DNA of 39,014 nt, from contig JACQYF010000028.1 of assembly GCA_016208315.1 (NCBI GenBank), positions 1-39,014 on the forward strand, given 5' to 3'. The notes beneath the pieces were generated by a model. The model was not told the DNA's origin. It searched no databases and saw nothing but the letters and a program-made list of their open reading frames with translations. Positions 16,177-24,082 of the stretch are shown one piece after another. Numbering within the stretch: position 1 is the stretch's first letter; every line of letters starts with the position of its first letter. This stretch comes from Chloroflexota bacterium. Lineage in GTDB: Bacteria > Chloroflexota > Anaerolineae > UBA4142. Both the position numbers and the translations under genes were made by a program.

Positions 16177-16635
16177 CTAGCGTCCGTTTGTCTCTTCGTC
16201 GGGGCATGTCAGTCGCCGAGCACTGTCAAGGTGCAGCACCACCTCTTCCAACTCGGTTTCGGGATGCTCGAGATCGGCATCGGGGTCGGATGCGAATGCT
16301 AAAGCAATGCCCTCGGGTTCTGTGCTCGGCTCGACGTAGGCGACTCCCACGAGATAGAGACCTGCGCTTTGATCCAAGACGTGGTCTTCATCTTCAGGAG
16401 CGACATGGAGTGCGCCGCCGCAATCTGGGCAGAGCAGCGGCAAGGTGTGCCCGTCGTCAAAAACCAGGGTGAGCGGTGTTTTCCGCTTGCCCGGTACAAT
16501 ATCCTTAACCCGCTTGCCGCCGAGATGGGCATCCACTCTCTCGATCACACATTCGTAATTTTCCCCAACCTGGATCATCGGACAATTGTGCTCTTCGCAT
16601 CTCAGCAGTCCATCCAGCAAACCCGAAGCTCCCAT
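16177..16635 (-). CDS. Hypothetical protein with paired cysteines (possible zinc binding)
   Basis: 152 residues from an ATG preceded by a strong GGAGG at six bases. Cysteines occur as C13/C18 (RCEEHNCP), C28, and a CPDC knuckle in LLCPDCGGALHV near residue 69, so a zinc site is possible. The C-terminal part is rich in Glu and Asp. I do not recognise the family. It lies 39 bases upstream of the small two-gene operon on the same strand and may be co-transcribed with it. Confidence 0.65.
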   Translation of the reverse strand: MGASGLLDGLLRCEEHNCPMIQVGENYECVIERVDAHLGGKRVKDIVPGKRKTPLTLVFDDGHTLPLLCPDCGGALHVAPEDEDHVLDQSAGLYLVGVAYVEPSTEPEGIALAFASDPDADLEHPETELEEVVLHLDSARRLTCPDEETNGR

Positions 16636-16650
16636 TCCATCCTCCTGCCT

Positions 16651-16788
16651 TCACTTGGCGCCAACGTCGGAATTTCTTCTTGGTCTGTTCCTCAACTCTT
16701 TTGACTGATCCGTGCCCATGAAATAACACACAACACCCTGGGTAGACTTGGTTTGTTCTACGACCTCGCCCCATTCTCCAATGTTCAT
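16651..16788 (-). CDS. Possible small protein (45 residues) or gene remnant
   Basis: An ATG-started frame on the minus strand ends 15 bases before the 152-residue gene. It reads MNIGEWGEVVEQTK, then STQGVVCYFMGTDQSKELRN, and a basic tail. Its composition is protein-like, unlike the neighbouring frames. There is no clear Shine-Dalgarno sequence, and its start abuts the serine-recombinase-like fragment, so it may be the tail of a gene cut by that insertion. Confidence 0.35.
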   Translation of the reverse strand: MNIGEWGEVVEQTKSTQGVVCYFMGTDQSKELRNRPRRNSDVGAK

Positions 16789-16791
16789 TGA

Positions 16792-16953
16792 GAGAGCCGG
16801 GAAAAGCTGGCTATCAAATATGCCGCCACAATTCAGGACAAGCGGGAGATTCTGGAAATTCTAAACACCAAAGTGGAGATAAAAGAGGGGAAAGCCGTAG
16901 TCACGTGCTACATACCGGCGGAGCCCGGTGTATTTAGGTTGCGCGATTCTTGA
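16792..16953 (+). pseudogene. C-terminal tail resembling a serine site-specific recombinase
   Basis: An open frame of 53 codons with no start codon, directly after a TGA. It reads SREKLAIKYAATIQDKREIL, then EILNTKVEIKEGKAVVTCYI and PAEPG. The pattern (helix KRxxLExL followed by a two-strand VxIxxGxxVVxCxIP end) resembles the extreme C-terminus of large serine recombinases. It overlaps the truncated end of the DUF2089 gene by 20 bases on the other strand. It is probably what remains of an integrase-type element; family assignment is by eye only. Confidence 0.4.
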
Positions 16954-17110
16954 TGAACGTCTCGACGAATTCAATCTCATCGGACCTGAGGCGGGCCAGA
17001 CGGCCTATCGAAAACTGGCCGCTAATATCGGTCCCGCAAGCGCGACACTCGAGGCGTGTGACGGTCAATTCTTGACCGCAGACGGGGCATTTGCCAAAGA
17101 CTGGATGCAT
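16934..17110 (-). pseudogene. DUF2089-like zinc-ribbon protein, 3' end lost
   Basis: 58 codons from the ATG at 17110, chosen because AAGGA lies about 11 bases upstream and the promoter at 17142-17170 would leave a 25-base leader; the longer frame to 17170 runs into the promoter. It has two CxxC-type knuckles (CPVCGQEL and CRACGTD) and then the family helix LRSDEIEFVETFIKNR. Full-length DUF2089 proteins continue with a helix-turn-helix of about 45 residues; here the frame stops two codons after FIKNR. The truncation point coincides with the recombinase-like fragment, so the gene was probably cut by that element. Confidence 0.65.
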
Positions 17111-17141
17111 TTGAGCAATTCCTTCCTTGTTTTCGTCAAAG

Positions 17142-17170
17142 ATTGTAGCATAAACCATAATATTTGTCAA
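17142..17170 (-). promoter_or_regulatory. Near-consensus sigma-70 promoter for the DUF2089 gene
   Basis: On the minus strand TTGACA (17170-17165) is followed after exactly 17 bases by TACAAT (17147-17142), one mismatch from consensus. Transcription would start near 17135, 25 bases before the ATG at 17110. Confidence 0.75.
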
Positions 17171-17208
17171 TTAGCGTCAAAAGATTGAACTATTCCAGAA
17201 ATAATTAT

Positions 17209-17232
17209 CTCCCGTGTTCGTCCTTACGGGAG
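17209..17232 (-). terminator. Hairpin after the mannose-6-phosphate isomerase gene
   Basis: CTCCCGT (17209-17215) pairs with ACGGGAG (17226-17232), seven base pairs with a ten-base loop, ten bases after the manA stop on the minus strand. A moderately A/T-rich stretch follows rather than a clean T-run, so it is only a fair intrinsic terminator. Confidence 0.45.
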
Positions 17233-17241
17233 GTTGATGGC

Positions 17242-18342
17242 TCATTCTCGAATTGCCACCAGGAGATCATTGTGTTCGCGCGCCGGTCCACCGAGGCGCA
17301 TGATGCTCGCCTTGTCGTAGCCAGCCCTTATCAAGGGCACGACGACCTCACGCTCCAGATCCGGCACGTACGCTCTCAACAGCCGGCACGATGTTCGCGG
17401 CGAAATCACATACGCGCCAAGCTGCGCCGGCAGCAAAAAGGTCTGCCCTTGTTTCGCCACGATGGACGATTGATTTCCGTACGCGATATCCGCTGCCCCC
17501 GTGATGACCGAGAGGATTTGGAATTTCTCATTCAGCGCGAGGGACGGCGTCGGCTGGCGCACCTCGAGCAGTTCGAGCACAAAGTAGCGGCACGCGACGA
17601 GATAGTGCTGATCGAAGTGTGGATGGTGGATGGTCAGCGATGGAATTTTGGCATCGTCGAGGCGGCCGAAATCAAGCACGTCGAGCGATTGCGCGACGTG
17701 CAGCGCGCGTCCCTGCACGGCCCGACCCCAATCGTACAACCGGTACGTGATATCCGAATTTTCTTGGATTTCGGCGAGGACGATACCTTTGCCGATTGCG
17801 TGGACCGTTCCCGCTGGGACGAACAGCACATCGCCGCGCTGGACCGGCGCCGACGCGAGCAAATGGGTCAGCGTATCGTTGGCGATGCTCGCCGTAATTT
17901 CGTCGCGACGGACATCGCGGTTGAAACCCAGAATCAGTTTCGCATTTGGTTCGGCGTGCAAAATGTACCACGCCTCGGTTTTTCCGAACGCATAGTTCTC
18001 GCGCGCCCGCGCTTGTGCGTCGTCCGGGTGAACTTGGACCGAGAGATCATCCTGGGCATCAATGAATTTGAACAGGAGCGGCAATCGTCGCCCGCCCACG
18101 GAAGCCGAACCGAGTACGCCCGCGGCATCTTGATCCATAACGCGATCCAACGTCTGCCCCTGGTAGATCCCATTCTCGACGATGCAGCCCTCCCAGGCCT
18201 CCCACGTCTCGCCGATCATCACCTTCGGCGGCAGCGTTTTGCCGAGCACGGTCTCGAGGTTCCGCCCACCCCAGACTTTTTCCTTGATCACCGGCTCTAG
18301 TTGGTACGGATAAATTGCGTAATAGTCAGGCACGCCTGCCAC
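17242..18342 (-). CDS. manA: Mannose-6-phosphate isomerase, class I
   Basis: 366 residues from a GTG at 18342. Class I phosphomannose isomerase interconverts mannose 6-phosphate and fructose 6-phosphate, feeding GDP-mannose and polysaccharide synthesis. Visible motifs: KEKVWGGRNLETVLG near the N-terminus, zinc ligands in SVQVHPDD (Gln and His), in KTEAWYIL (Glu) and in PAGTVHAIG (His), and the catalytic-arginine segment EIQENSDITYRLYDWGR. It is slightly longer than Bacillus-type enzymes (about 315). The reading frame extends to a TTG at 18357, but that codon lies against the ribosome binding site, which decides the start. Confidence 0.93.
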   Translation of the reverse strand: MAGVPDYYAIYPYQLEPVIKEKVWGGRNLETVLGKTLPPKVMIGETWEAWEGCIVENGIYQGQTLDRVMDQDAAGVLGSASVGGRRLPLLFKFIDAQDDLSVQVHPDDAQARARENYAFGKTEAWYILHAEPNAKLILGFNRDVRRDEITASIANDTLTHLLASAPVQRGDVLFVPAGTVHAIGKGIVLAEIQENSDITYRLYDWGRAVQGRALHVAQSLDVLDFGRLDDAKIPSLTIHHPHFDQHYLVACRYFVLELLEVRQPTPSLALNEKFQILSVITGAADIAYGNQSSIVAKQGQTFLLPAQLGAYVISPRTSCRLLRAYVPDLEREVVVPLIRAGYDKASIMRLGGPAREHNDLLVAIRE

Positions 18343-18349
18343 GTCCGTT

Positions 18350-18355
18350 ACCTCC
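18350..18355 (-). promoter_or_regulatory. Ribosome binding site that sets the manA GTG start
   Basis: GGAGGT on the minus strand, seven bases before GTG at 18342. It overlaps the apparent TTG start at 18357, so the longer frame cannot be the true protein. Confidence 0.7.
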
Positions 18356-18398
18356 AATTAGCAACTAATTGACCAATTGACTAATTGCCTAATTGCCT
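18355..18398 (+). repeat. Tandem-word tract (TTGACTAA/CTAATTGCC words) across a stop codon
   Basis: Four to five degenerate copies of a 9-10 base word (CAACTAATTG, ACCAATTG, ACTAATTG, CCTAATTG) with self-complementary AATTAG/CTAATT parts. The tract supplies the last codons and stop of the 18381-18692 gene and ends beside the manA ribosome binding site. Confidence 0.7.
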
Positions 18399-18692
18399 TT
18401 CATACTCTTCCGCCGTGATGAAATCGCCGTTCTCAATGGATTGGCTGACCACCTTGCGCTGCGCGTCGAAATGCACCGTGGCGCGCATCAGCGCAAAGCA
18501 CTTGCTATCCATCATTTCCTTGTTGAGCACATACCCGCCGCTTTCATAATCGCTGCTCGGCTCGTTCCGCAAATCGACGCGCACGGCGAGCGGCGCGCCG
18601 CAGCGCTTGCAGCGCACGTACAGCCACATCGCCCAATCGTCGCTGCGGCCCTGCGGCGCGAAGAAGGATTTGATGCTGTCAAGCAAGCCCAT
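18381..18692 (-). CDS. Small conserved-looking hypothetical protein with CxxC
   Basis: 103 residues from the ATG preceded by GAGGT at five bases; the longer frame to 18725 lies in repeat sequence. It begins MGLLDSIKSFFAPQG, has a single knuckle CKRCGAPLAVRVDLRNE and a middle segment YVLNKEMMDSKCFALMRATV. It resembles small uncharacterised proteins found in this bacterial group, but I cannot give a function. The last residues (RQLGN) and the stop are encoded by a tandem-word repeat, so the original C-terminus may have been replaced. Confidence 0.7.
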   Translation of the reverse strand: MGLLDSIKSFFAPQGRSDDWAMWLYVRCKRCGAPLAVRVDLRNEPSSDYESGGYVLNKEMMDSKCFALMRATVHFDAQRKVVSQSIENGDFITAEEYERQLGN

Positions 18693-18705
18693 GGGTGACC
18701 TCGAT

Positions 18706-18798
18706 TCGTAAAACGTGAAACGCAAGACGTGAAACGTAACGAGTAAAACGTAAACTGAAAGCGTGCCGCCTTTACGTTTTACGTTTCACGCTTTACGG
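18706..18798 (+). repeat. Tandem-word palindromic tract (AAACGTGAAACGTAA words)
   Basis: At least six degenerate copies of a word like AAACGT(G/A)A on the left are followed, after GCGTGCCGCC, by the complementary series TTTACGTTTTACGTTTCACG. The whole can fold into one long stem. It fills the gap between the 103-residue gene and the DUF2142 gene stop. Confidence 0.8.
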
Positions 18799-20139
18799 CC
18801 TTAGCTGTGGCACAATATACAAGAAGAGCGAGGCGATGTCTAGCCCCACAAACATGACGTACAGCAGCGCGAACGTGAGGCGCGCGTGTTCTTTGGCGAG
18901 AATCTCGCGTATGCCGAGCACGAGGAAGAACGCGATGGGAATGATCGCGGGGAACAGATAGCGTCCTTGGAGCTGAAGGAATTTGAAATTATAGGCAACG
19001 TAGTCGAGAAGGGCCACGACGGTCAAGAGTCCGAGCAAGCCAATCGCCCAGTGTTGAAGCGGTGTCAGCAATTCACGATGGCGCACGATCCTGACAGCCC
19101 ATAGCCCGAACCCGAACAGCGCAATCGCCATGAGTATGAACAGCGCCACGTAAATGCGATCGTTGACCAGCACGCCCATCCACCCAAATTGCGCCCAGAA
19201 CGATTTGAACGTAACCGCAAAAAAGCCGAAAAGAACGTGGCTGAATCCGTACTGCCGAATCATCTCCGCCGTGGTCGGCTGCCCGATGACGACTGCATCG
19301 TGCCGCGCCAACCCGAGCGGATCGGCAAGCCCGTACGTGAGCATGTTGCGGAGGAACATGGGGGCGGAGAGGAGGAGCGCGAGAGAAAAAGTTGCGAGTA
19401 GACTAGCGTAATTCGTAATTCGTAACTGCGAAGCGTCCCTGTGGGATTCGTAATTCGCAACTCGCTGATGGGCAATTTCAGCCCCGATGAGTAACAGCGC
19501 GCCGGTTGCGTACGCGGTCGTCTTGGTCAGCAGAGCCGCGCCGAACAAGATGCCGCCAAGGATCACAAAGCGACGGTCTGAGATCTTGTTCTTGACGCGC
19601 AGCACAGAGAGGAAAAGAATGAGCGCGAGGATGAGTTCGGCTGCGATGTCATTGCTGATGGATGCGGTGATGGCGATATGCATCGGGATTGTCGCCATCA
19701 AGCCGACGGTGGCGAGCGCCAGCAGCGGGTCGTCGGGGAACATCTCACGGACGATGGCGAAGGCGAGCAGGAGCACAATCACTTCAAGCGCGACCGAGTA
19801 CAGGCGCAGGGCAAGCACCGCCGCATCTATGCCACCGGCACGCGCAACCAAGTACACCGGCACTGCCGACAAATAGTACAACGGCGGCTGGTACGATTCG
19901 TAACGGATCGAATCAATCGGCATGGAGGCGGGAAATTTGGCCGCCTTTATCTTTTCGAGATAGTCCTGATTGTAATCGCCCTCCTGTAGGACGGGCAGGG
20001 TGCCCGTCTCCCCAATGGTGCGAATGTAATTAAAGTGCGCCGGCTCATCCGGCGCTTGCCACTTGGGGGTGAAGATCGCGTACAGCGCGGCGATAACAAC
20101 ATAGACGACGAGGATAGCAAATAGGATGACGCGATGCAA
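18793..20139 (-). CDS. DUF2142 multi-spanning membrane protein
   Basis: About 448 residues from a TTG at 20139, chosen because GAGGAG lies eight bases upstream and the first helix (LFAILVVYVVIAALYAIF) then starts directly; the frame is open further back into dprA. The segment FTPKWQAPDEPAHFNYIRT is the signature of DUF2142/GT-C-like glycosyltransferase membrane proteins, with an acidic pair (DE) in the first outer loop. About ten to twelve helices follow. GT-C relatives transfer sugars from lipid carriers, so cell-envelope glycan work is possible but unproven. A cytoplasmic loop (residues ~225-250) is encoded by a tandem-word repeat. It lies 11 bases after dprA and is probably co-transcribed. 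Confidence 0.8.
   Translation of the reverse strand: MHRVILFAILVVYVVIAALYAIFTPKWQAPDEPAHFNYIRTIGETGTLPVLQEGDYNQDYLEKIKAAKFPASMPIDSIRYESYQPPLYYLSAVPVYLVARAGGIDAAVLALRLYSVALEVIVLLLAFAIVREMFPDDPLLALATVGLMATIPMHIAITASISNDIAAELILALILFLSVLRVKNKISDRRFVILGGILFGAALLTKTTAYATGALLLIGAEIAHQRVANYESHRDASQLRITNYASLLATFSLALLLSAPMFLRNMLTYGLADPLGLARHDAVVIGQPTTAEMIRQYGFSHVLFGFFAVTFKSFWAQFGWMGVLVNDRIYVALFILMAIALFGFGLWAVRIVRHRELLTPLQHWAIGLLGLLTVVALLDYVAYNFKFLQLQGRYLFPAIIPIAFFLVLGIREILAKEHARLTFALLYVMFVGLDIASLFLYIVPQLRP
19405..19465 (+). repeat. Tandem-word insert inside the DUF2142 gene
   Basis: Repeated CGTAATTC/GCAACT words lie in frame in the coding sequence and encode HQRVANYESHRD and QLRITNYASLL. This stretch falls in a loop between membrane helices and looks inserted. 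Confidence 0.65.
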
Positions 20140-20150
20140 AAGGCAACTCC

Positions 20151-21065
20151 TCACAGCAGCGGCATTTGTTTGCTCGTCTCGCGCGGCGCATCCATACTCC
20201 ACGCATCCAACGCCGCGACAATACCATCCCAATTTATGGCTTCGGTTTCGATCATCGGTGCGCCGCCGCGGATCAAATTCTCGGTACCGGTGCCTCCACC
20301 GCGCACGGCAAACACCAACCGTCCCTGCCGCCGCGCCCGACTCGCCGTGTCCATGCTGCCGCTGTCCGGAGCGGCTTCCACCACGACCACGCCACGCGCT
20401 AGGCCGCTGATCACGCGGTCGCGCGCCATGAGCGCCGGTCCCTTGGGTGGCGCGTTCGGTGGGAATTCCGAGAGCACCGCCCCGCGCGCGTTGGCAATCG
20501 TGTCCGCGAGCCCCAGATTCTCGCGCGGGTGAATGACGCGGATGCCGGAACCGAGCACCGCGAGCGTGCGTCCGTCTGAAACCAACGCGCTGGCGTGCGC
20601 GGCCGTGTCAATCCCGCGCGCCAAGCCGCTCACCACCGTGAAACCGCGTTCGGCGAATCCGCGCGCCAATTGCGTCGCCGCGGTCTTGCCCCAATCGCTC
20701 GCCTCACGCGTGCCGACAATTGCCACCGCGCGCGCATCCTCCCTGCGGAACGCGCCGCGCACGAAGAGGACCGGCGGCGCGTCGTGAATCTGTGCCAGAT
20801 TGACCGGATAATCGTCGTCCTCAAGGGTGATTGTCGAAATGTTCTCTTCGCCGAGCGCGTACAGTTCGTCTTCGATCCGGTCCAGGTCGGCCGCGCGCAA
20901 CTGAATTGCGACTTCCGCCGTGACGCGCGGCACGTCGGTCAATTCATCTTGCGACGCTTCGAATACGGCGCGCGGCGAACCGAACCGCTCAATGAGCGCG
21001 GCGAACGTGCGCGGCCCTATCCCGCTGGCAGTTGCCAGCGCGACCCAGTAAGCCTTCTCAGTCAT
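20151..21065 (-). CDS. dprA: DNA processing protein DprA/Smf
   Basis: 304 residues from the ATG at 21065. DprA protects incoming single-stranded DNA and loads RecA during natural transformation. The Rossmann-like core shows VAIVGTREASDWG, VVSGLARGIDTAAH, LAVLGSGIRVIHPREN and the LMARDRVISGLARGVVVVEA stretch, all typical of the family. An N-terminal helix-hairpin-helix-like segment (SGIGPRTFAALIERFGS) precedes it. The C-terminal winged-helix domain found in many DprA proteins is absent, which is a common short form. It follows recQ after 45 bases of word-repeat sequence, with only a weak ribosome binding site. Confidence 0.92.
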   Translation of the reverse strand: MTEKAYWVALATASGIGPRTFAALIERFGSPRAVFEASQDELTDVPRVTAEVAIQLRAADLDRIEDELYALGEENISTITLEDDDYPVNLAQIHDAPPVLFVRGAFRREDARAVAIVGTREASDWGKTAATQLARGFAERGFTVVSGLARGIDTAAHASALVSDGRTLAVLGSGIRVIHPRENLGLADTIANARGAVLSEFPPNAPPKGPALMARDRVISGLARGVVVVEAAPDSGSMDTASRARRQGRLVFAVRGGGTGTENLIRGGAPMIETEAINWDGIVAALDAWSMDAPRETSKQMPLL

Positions 21066-21069
21066 TGAT

Positions 21070-21108
21070 TTTTTTCTCTTCGCGGAGATTCGCGTAATTC
21101 GCGGATAA
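21070..21108 (+). repeat. Tandem-word tract between recQ and dprA
   Basis: Degenerate copies of TTCGCGGA/ATTCGCG words (CTTCGCGGAG, ATTCGCGTA, ATTCGCGGAT) occupy nearly the whole gap between the two genes. It is the same class as the other tracts but with its own word. Confidence 0.55.
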
Positions 21109-21109
21109 C

Positions 21110-24082
21110 TCAATCTGCATGAATCGTTTTCGTCACCGTCAACACGTTTACACTTGCCGCGCCGGCCGCGAGCAAGACGCGGGTCGCCTCGCCCAGCGTC
21201 GCGCCCGAATCGTAGAAATCGTCGAGCAGCAGGATTTGTTTGCCGCGCACCGCGCCTGCGTCGGCAACGTGGAACGCGCCTTTCATGTTGGCCTGTTTCT
21301 GCACGACGTTGGTCATGGCTTTTTGCAACTCGGTCGCGCGGGCTTTGACGAGCGCCGTCTCGTGTACGGCCACCGCGATCTGATTCCCCAAGGCGCGCGC
21401 GAGCAGCGGCACCGGATCGTAGGGGCGGTCCTTCTTGGTCGAGGGAATCGGAACGATGACGTCCGCGTGGAGGTCTGGGCGTGTCCGAATCAAATCGCCC
21501 AAACGCGTCGCGAGCGTTTCGGCGACCGTGCGATCGCCGGCGTACTTGAAGCGATAGACCAGCTCTCCGAGTTCGGTCCGCTCCCAGCGCGCGCCGGCGA
21601 ACTTGCTGTTAAAGTCGAGCGCAAAGCCACTGCGCCACGGCCCGCGCAGCGGCTTGGGGCGCGCCGTGGATAGAAATTCCGCGACGGCGTCGTCTGGCTG
21701 TTTGCGTGGATACTGTCGTAGAATCGCGAGCACGCGCTCGCCGTATTTCGCAGTTTTGCTTGCCCCAATCCCAAAAACCGCGCTGAATTCGGCAGGGGTT
21801 TGTGGGCGTTGGCGCGCGAGGCCACGGAGCGTCCGGTCGTGGAAAATGACGTAAGGCGGTAGTTGTTCGGCGCTGGCGAGTTGAGTGCGGAGCGCGCGCA
21901 GCGCATCAAAGATTACTTGCTCTTCGGGCGTCAGAGGCGCAAGCTCCTCGTCGGCGGTCGGCTTGAGCGGCGCAGGGCCTTGTTGCTCCAAATCATGCGC
22001 CGCGCGGACACACCGAATCATATCGTACGAGATGGTCTCCGGCAGCAGCGCCTTGATCGCGGAAAGGTTGAGCGATTCGGCTTTGCCCATCGCTTGGCGC
22101 ACTTGCGCCTGAAGCTCGGGCGCGATGACGGCGTCCACGTGTACCAAACCCTGCGCGATCAACTGCGCGAGATGATCGTACACCGTGCTCGTTTTCAGCC
22201 CACGCTGTTGAGCGATCGCGTCCGGCGATAGCCCTTGTCCAAACAGTTGGTGCGTGTACTCGACCGTGCCCAGATCGCGTTCACCGCGCGCGGTTTCGGC
22301 ATTGCGCGTCGTCTGCGGCAAGCGGAGCGCGATCGCGGCGCGGGTCTTGATCGCGGACGCGCCGAGCGGCGAGAGCGCGACGACGGGATAATCGCCGCCG
22401 ACGATTTTGATGTAACCCTTGGCAATCAACTCGTTGACCAAATCGTCGAGTTGACTCTGTTTAAAATGCGCCAGACGACCGTAGAACGGATTGCGCTGAA
22501 AACGCGCGACGTCCTGCGAGCGCGAACCGGCAAGAATCTTGCTCACGCCCAATCGCCCGATATGGTTGCTGACCACACGCACGCAATCCAGAATCGTCAA
22601 CGCGACCGACTCGTCTTCCGTTTCGGCGGGCCGCGCCGGAGTCAAAGCGTGATGATTGTCGCAACAATCCGGCGCATCGGCGGGCCCGCGGTCGCCGAAA
22701 TAGTCCAGGATGAAGCGGCGGCGGCACCCATCCGTCTCCGCGTACCGAATCATCTGCGCCAGCTTTTGCCGTTTGCGCTCGCGAAAGCGCTCGATCTCTG
22801 CCGCGCTCGCCGACAAGTCCAGCCGCGCGAGCGCGATCACTTGGACGAGCATCGTTCCGCGCTCGTCGCCCAAGCGCCGCAGCGCGCCCGCGTTTTCGAG
22901 TTGGCGCAGCGCGATCTTGAGTTTCGAGTCAATCAGCCCGGTCTGGCGTTGCAGGTCGAGCGGGGAGACGAGATGCGTGCCGCGCGGGAGCAAGCGATAA
23001 AGATTCTCGACTTCGGCGCGGGTCGGCGCATCGTTCTCGATGAACCACTCTTGCAGCGCGCGATCTTGCGGCGAATAGAGGAGCACGCCGCGCGCGGGCC
23101 GCCCATCCCGTCCCGCGCGCCCGATCTCCTGGTAATACGCCTCGACGGTCGCGGGCAAGTTGTAGTGGATCACAAATCGAATATTCGCCTTGTCCACGCC
23201 CATCCCGAACGCGTTCGTCGCCACGATGACGGGCGTCTCATCGCGCATGAACGCGTCTTGCGCGCGCGTCCGCTCGTCGTCGTCCAGCCCGGCGTGATAG
23301 TGCGCCGCGCGAACGTGCGCGACGTCGTTGACGAATTCGGCAACCTCCTCCGCCTCCCGCCGGGTGCCCGTGTAAATGATACCGGCGCAATGCGGGTCGG
23401 ACAAGAGCGCCTTCAATCCACGCAGCTTTTCCGGCTCACTTGGCGCATAGCGCACGGTGAAACTCAAATTCGGACGATTAAAACCGGTGACGATTCGTTC
23501 CGCCTGGGCCAGTCCGAGTTGCTTCAAAATATCATTTTGCACTTCGGGCGTCGCCGTGGCGGTCAGCGCAAAGACGGGCGGCTTGCCGATGTGCGGAATA
23601 AAATCGCGCAGGTACATATAGTCGGGGCGAAAGTCGTGACCCCACTGCGAGATGCAGTGCGCCTCGTCCACGGCCAGCAGCGCGACCCGCACATTCGCGA
23701 GCGCGCGCAGAAAATCGCTATTCCGCAAACGTTCCGGCGCGACGTAGACGATCTTGTAATCGCCGCGCGCGAGGCGCGCGATTCGTTCGCGTTGCTCTCC
23801 CGGAGCGAGCGTGCTGTTGATAAATGTGGCGCGTTTGTTCGCGGCGACGAGCGCATCCACTTGATCTTTCATCAACGCGATAAGCGGAGAAATGACCAGC
23901 GTCGTGCCGTCGAGGAGGAGCGCGGGGAGTTGATAGCAGAGGGACTTGCCGGAGCCGGTGGGCATCACCACCAGCGCGTCGCGCCGGGCGAGCGCGTGCT
24001 CGATCGCGGCGCGCTGGCCTAGGCGGAACGAATGAAAACCAAAGTGCTGGCGCAGCGCGGCGGCGAGATCAAGATTGTCCAT
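21110..24082 (-). CDS. recQ: RecQ helicase fused to a C-terminal ComF-like phosphoribosyltransferase domain
   Basis: 990 residues. N-terminal superfamily 2 helicase: Walker A PTGSGKS at 41-47, the DEAH box in VDEAHCISQWGHDFRP, TATATPEV and GRAGRDGRP. A zinc/winged-helix RQC region follows near 445-570; its ligand row reads C...DCCDNH rather than the usual CxxCxxC end. Then an extra helix-turn-helix-type domain (~600-700) and an HRDC domain (~725-800). The last ~190 residues (RGPWRSGFALDF onward) form a type I phosphoribosyltransferase-like domain ending in the PRPP-loop motif LLLDDFYDSGATLGEA, as in ComFC. RecQ unwinds DNA during recombination repair; the added domain is unusual, and with dprA next to it suggests a link to DNA uptake (inference). 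The start overlaps the MNT-HEPN gene. Confidence 0.93.
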   Translation of the reverse strand: MDNLDLAAALRQHFGFHSFRLGQRAAIEHALARRDALVVMPTGSGKSLCYQLPALLLDGTTLVISPLIALMKDQVDALVAANKRATFINSTLAPGEQRERIARLARGDYKIVYVAPERLRNSDFLRALANVRVALLAVDEAHCISQWGHDFRPDYMYLRDFIPHIGKPPVFALTATATPEVQNDILKQLGLAQAERIVTGFNRPNLSFTVRYAPSEPEKLRGLKALLSDPHCAGIIYTGTRREAEEVAEFVNDVAHVRAAHYHAGLDDDERTRAQDAFMRDETPVIVATNAFGMGVDKANIRFVIHYNLPATVEAYYQEIGRAGRDGRPARGVLLYSPQDRALQEWFIENDAPTRAEVENLYRLLPRGTHLVSPLDLQRQTGLIDSKLKIALRQLENAGALRRLGDERGTMLVQVIALARLDLSASAAEIERFRERKRQKLAQMIRYAETDGCRRRFILDYFGDRGPADAPDCCDNHHALTPARPAETEDESVALTILDCVRVVSNHIGRLGVSKILAGSRSQDVARFQRNPFYGRLAHFKQSQLDDLVNELIAKGYIKIVGGDYPVVALSPLGASAIKTRAAIALRLPQTTRNAETARGERDLGTVEYTHQLFGQGLSPDAIAQQRGLKTSTVYDHLAQLIAQGLVHVDAVIAPELQAQVRQAMGKAESLNLSAIKALLPETISYDMIRCVRAAHDLEQQGPAPLKPTADEELAPLTPEEQVIFDALRALRTQLASAEQLPPYVIFHDRTLRGLARQRPQTPAEFSAVFGIGASKTAKYGERVLAILRQYPRKQPDDAVAEFLSTARPKPLRGPWRSGFALDFNSKFAGARWERTELGELVYRFKYAGDRTVAETLATRLGDLIRTRPDLHADVIVPIPSTKKDRPYDPVPLLARALGNQIAVAVHETALVKARATELQKAMTNVVQKQANMKGAFHVADAGAVRGKQILLLDDFYDSGATLGEATRVLLAAGAASVNVLTVTKTIHAD

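Noticed and set aside
22235..24022. 595-codon plus-strand frame antisense to recQ
   Set aside because: The minus strand encodes the complete RecQ helicase motifs; the plus frame is Arg-rich and without motifs.
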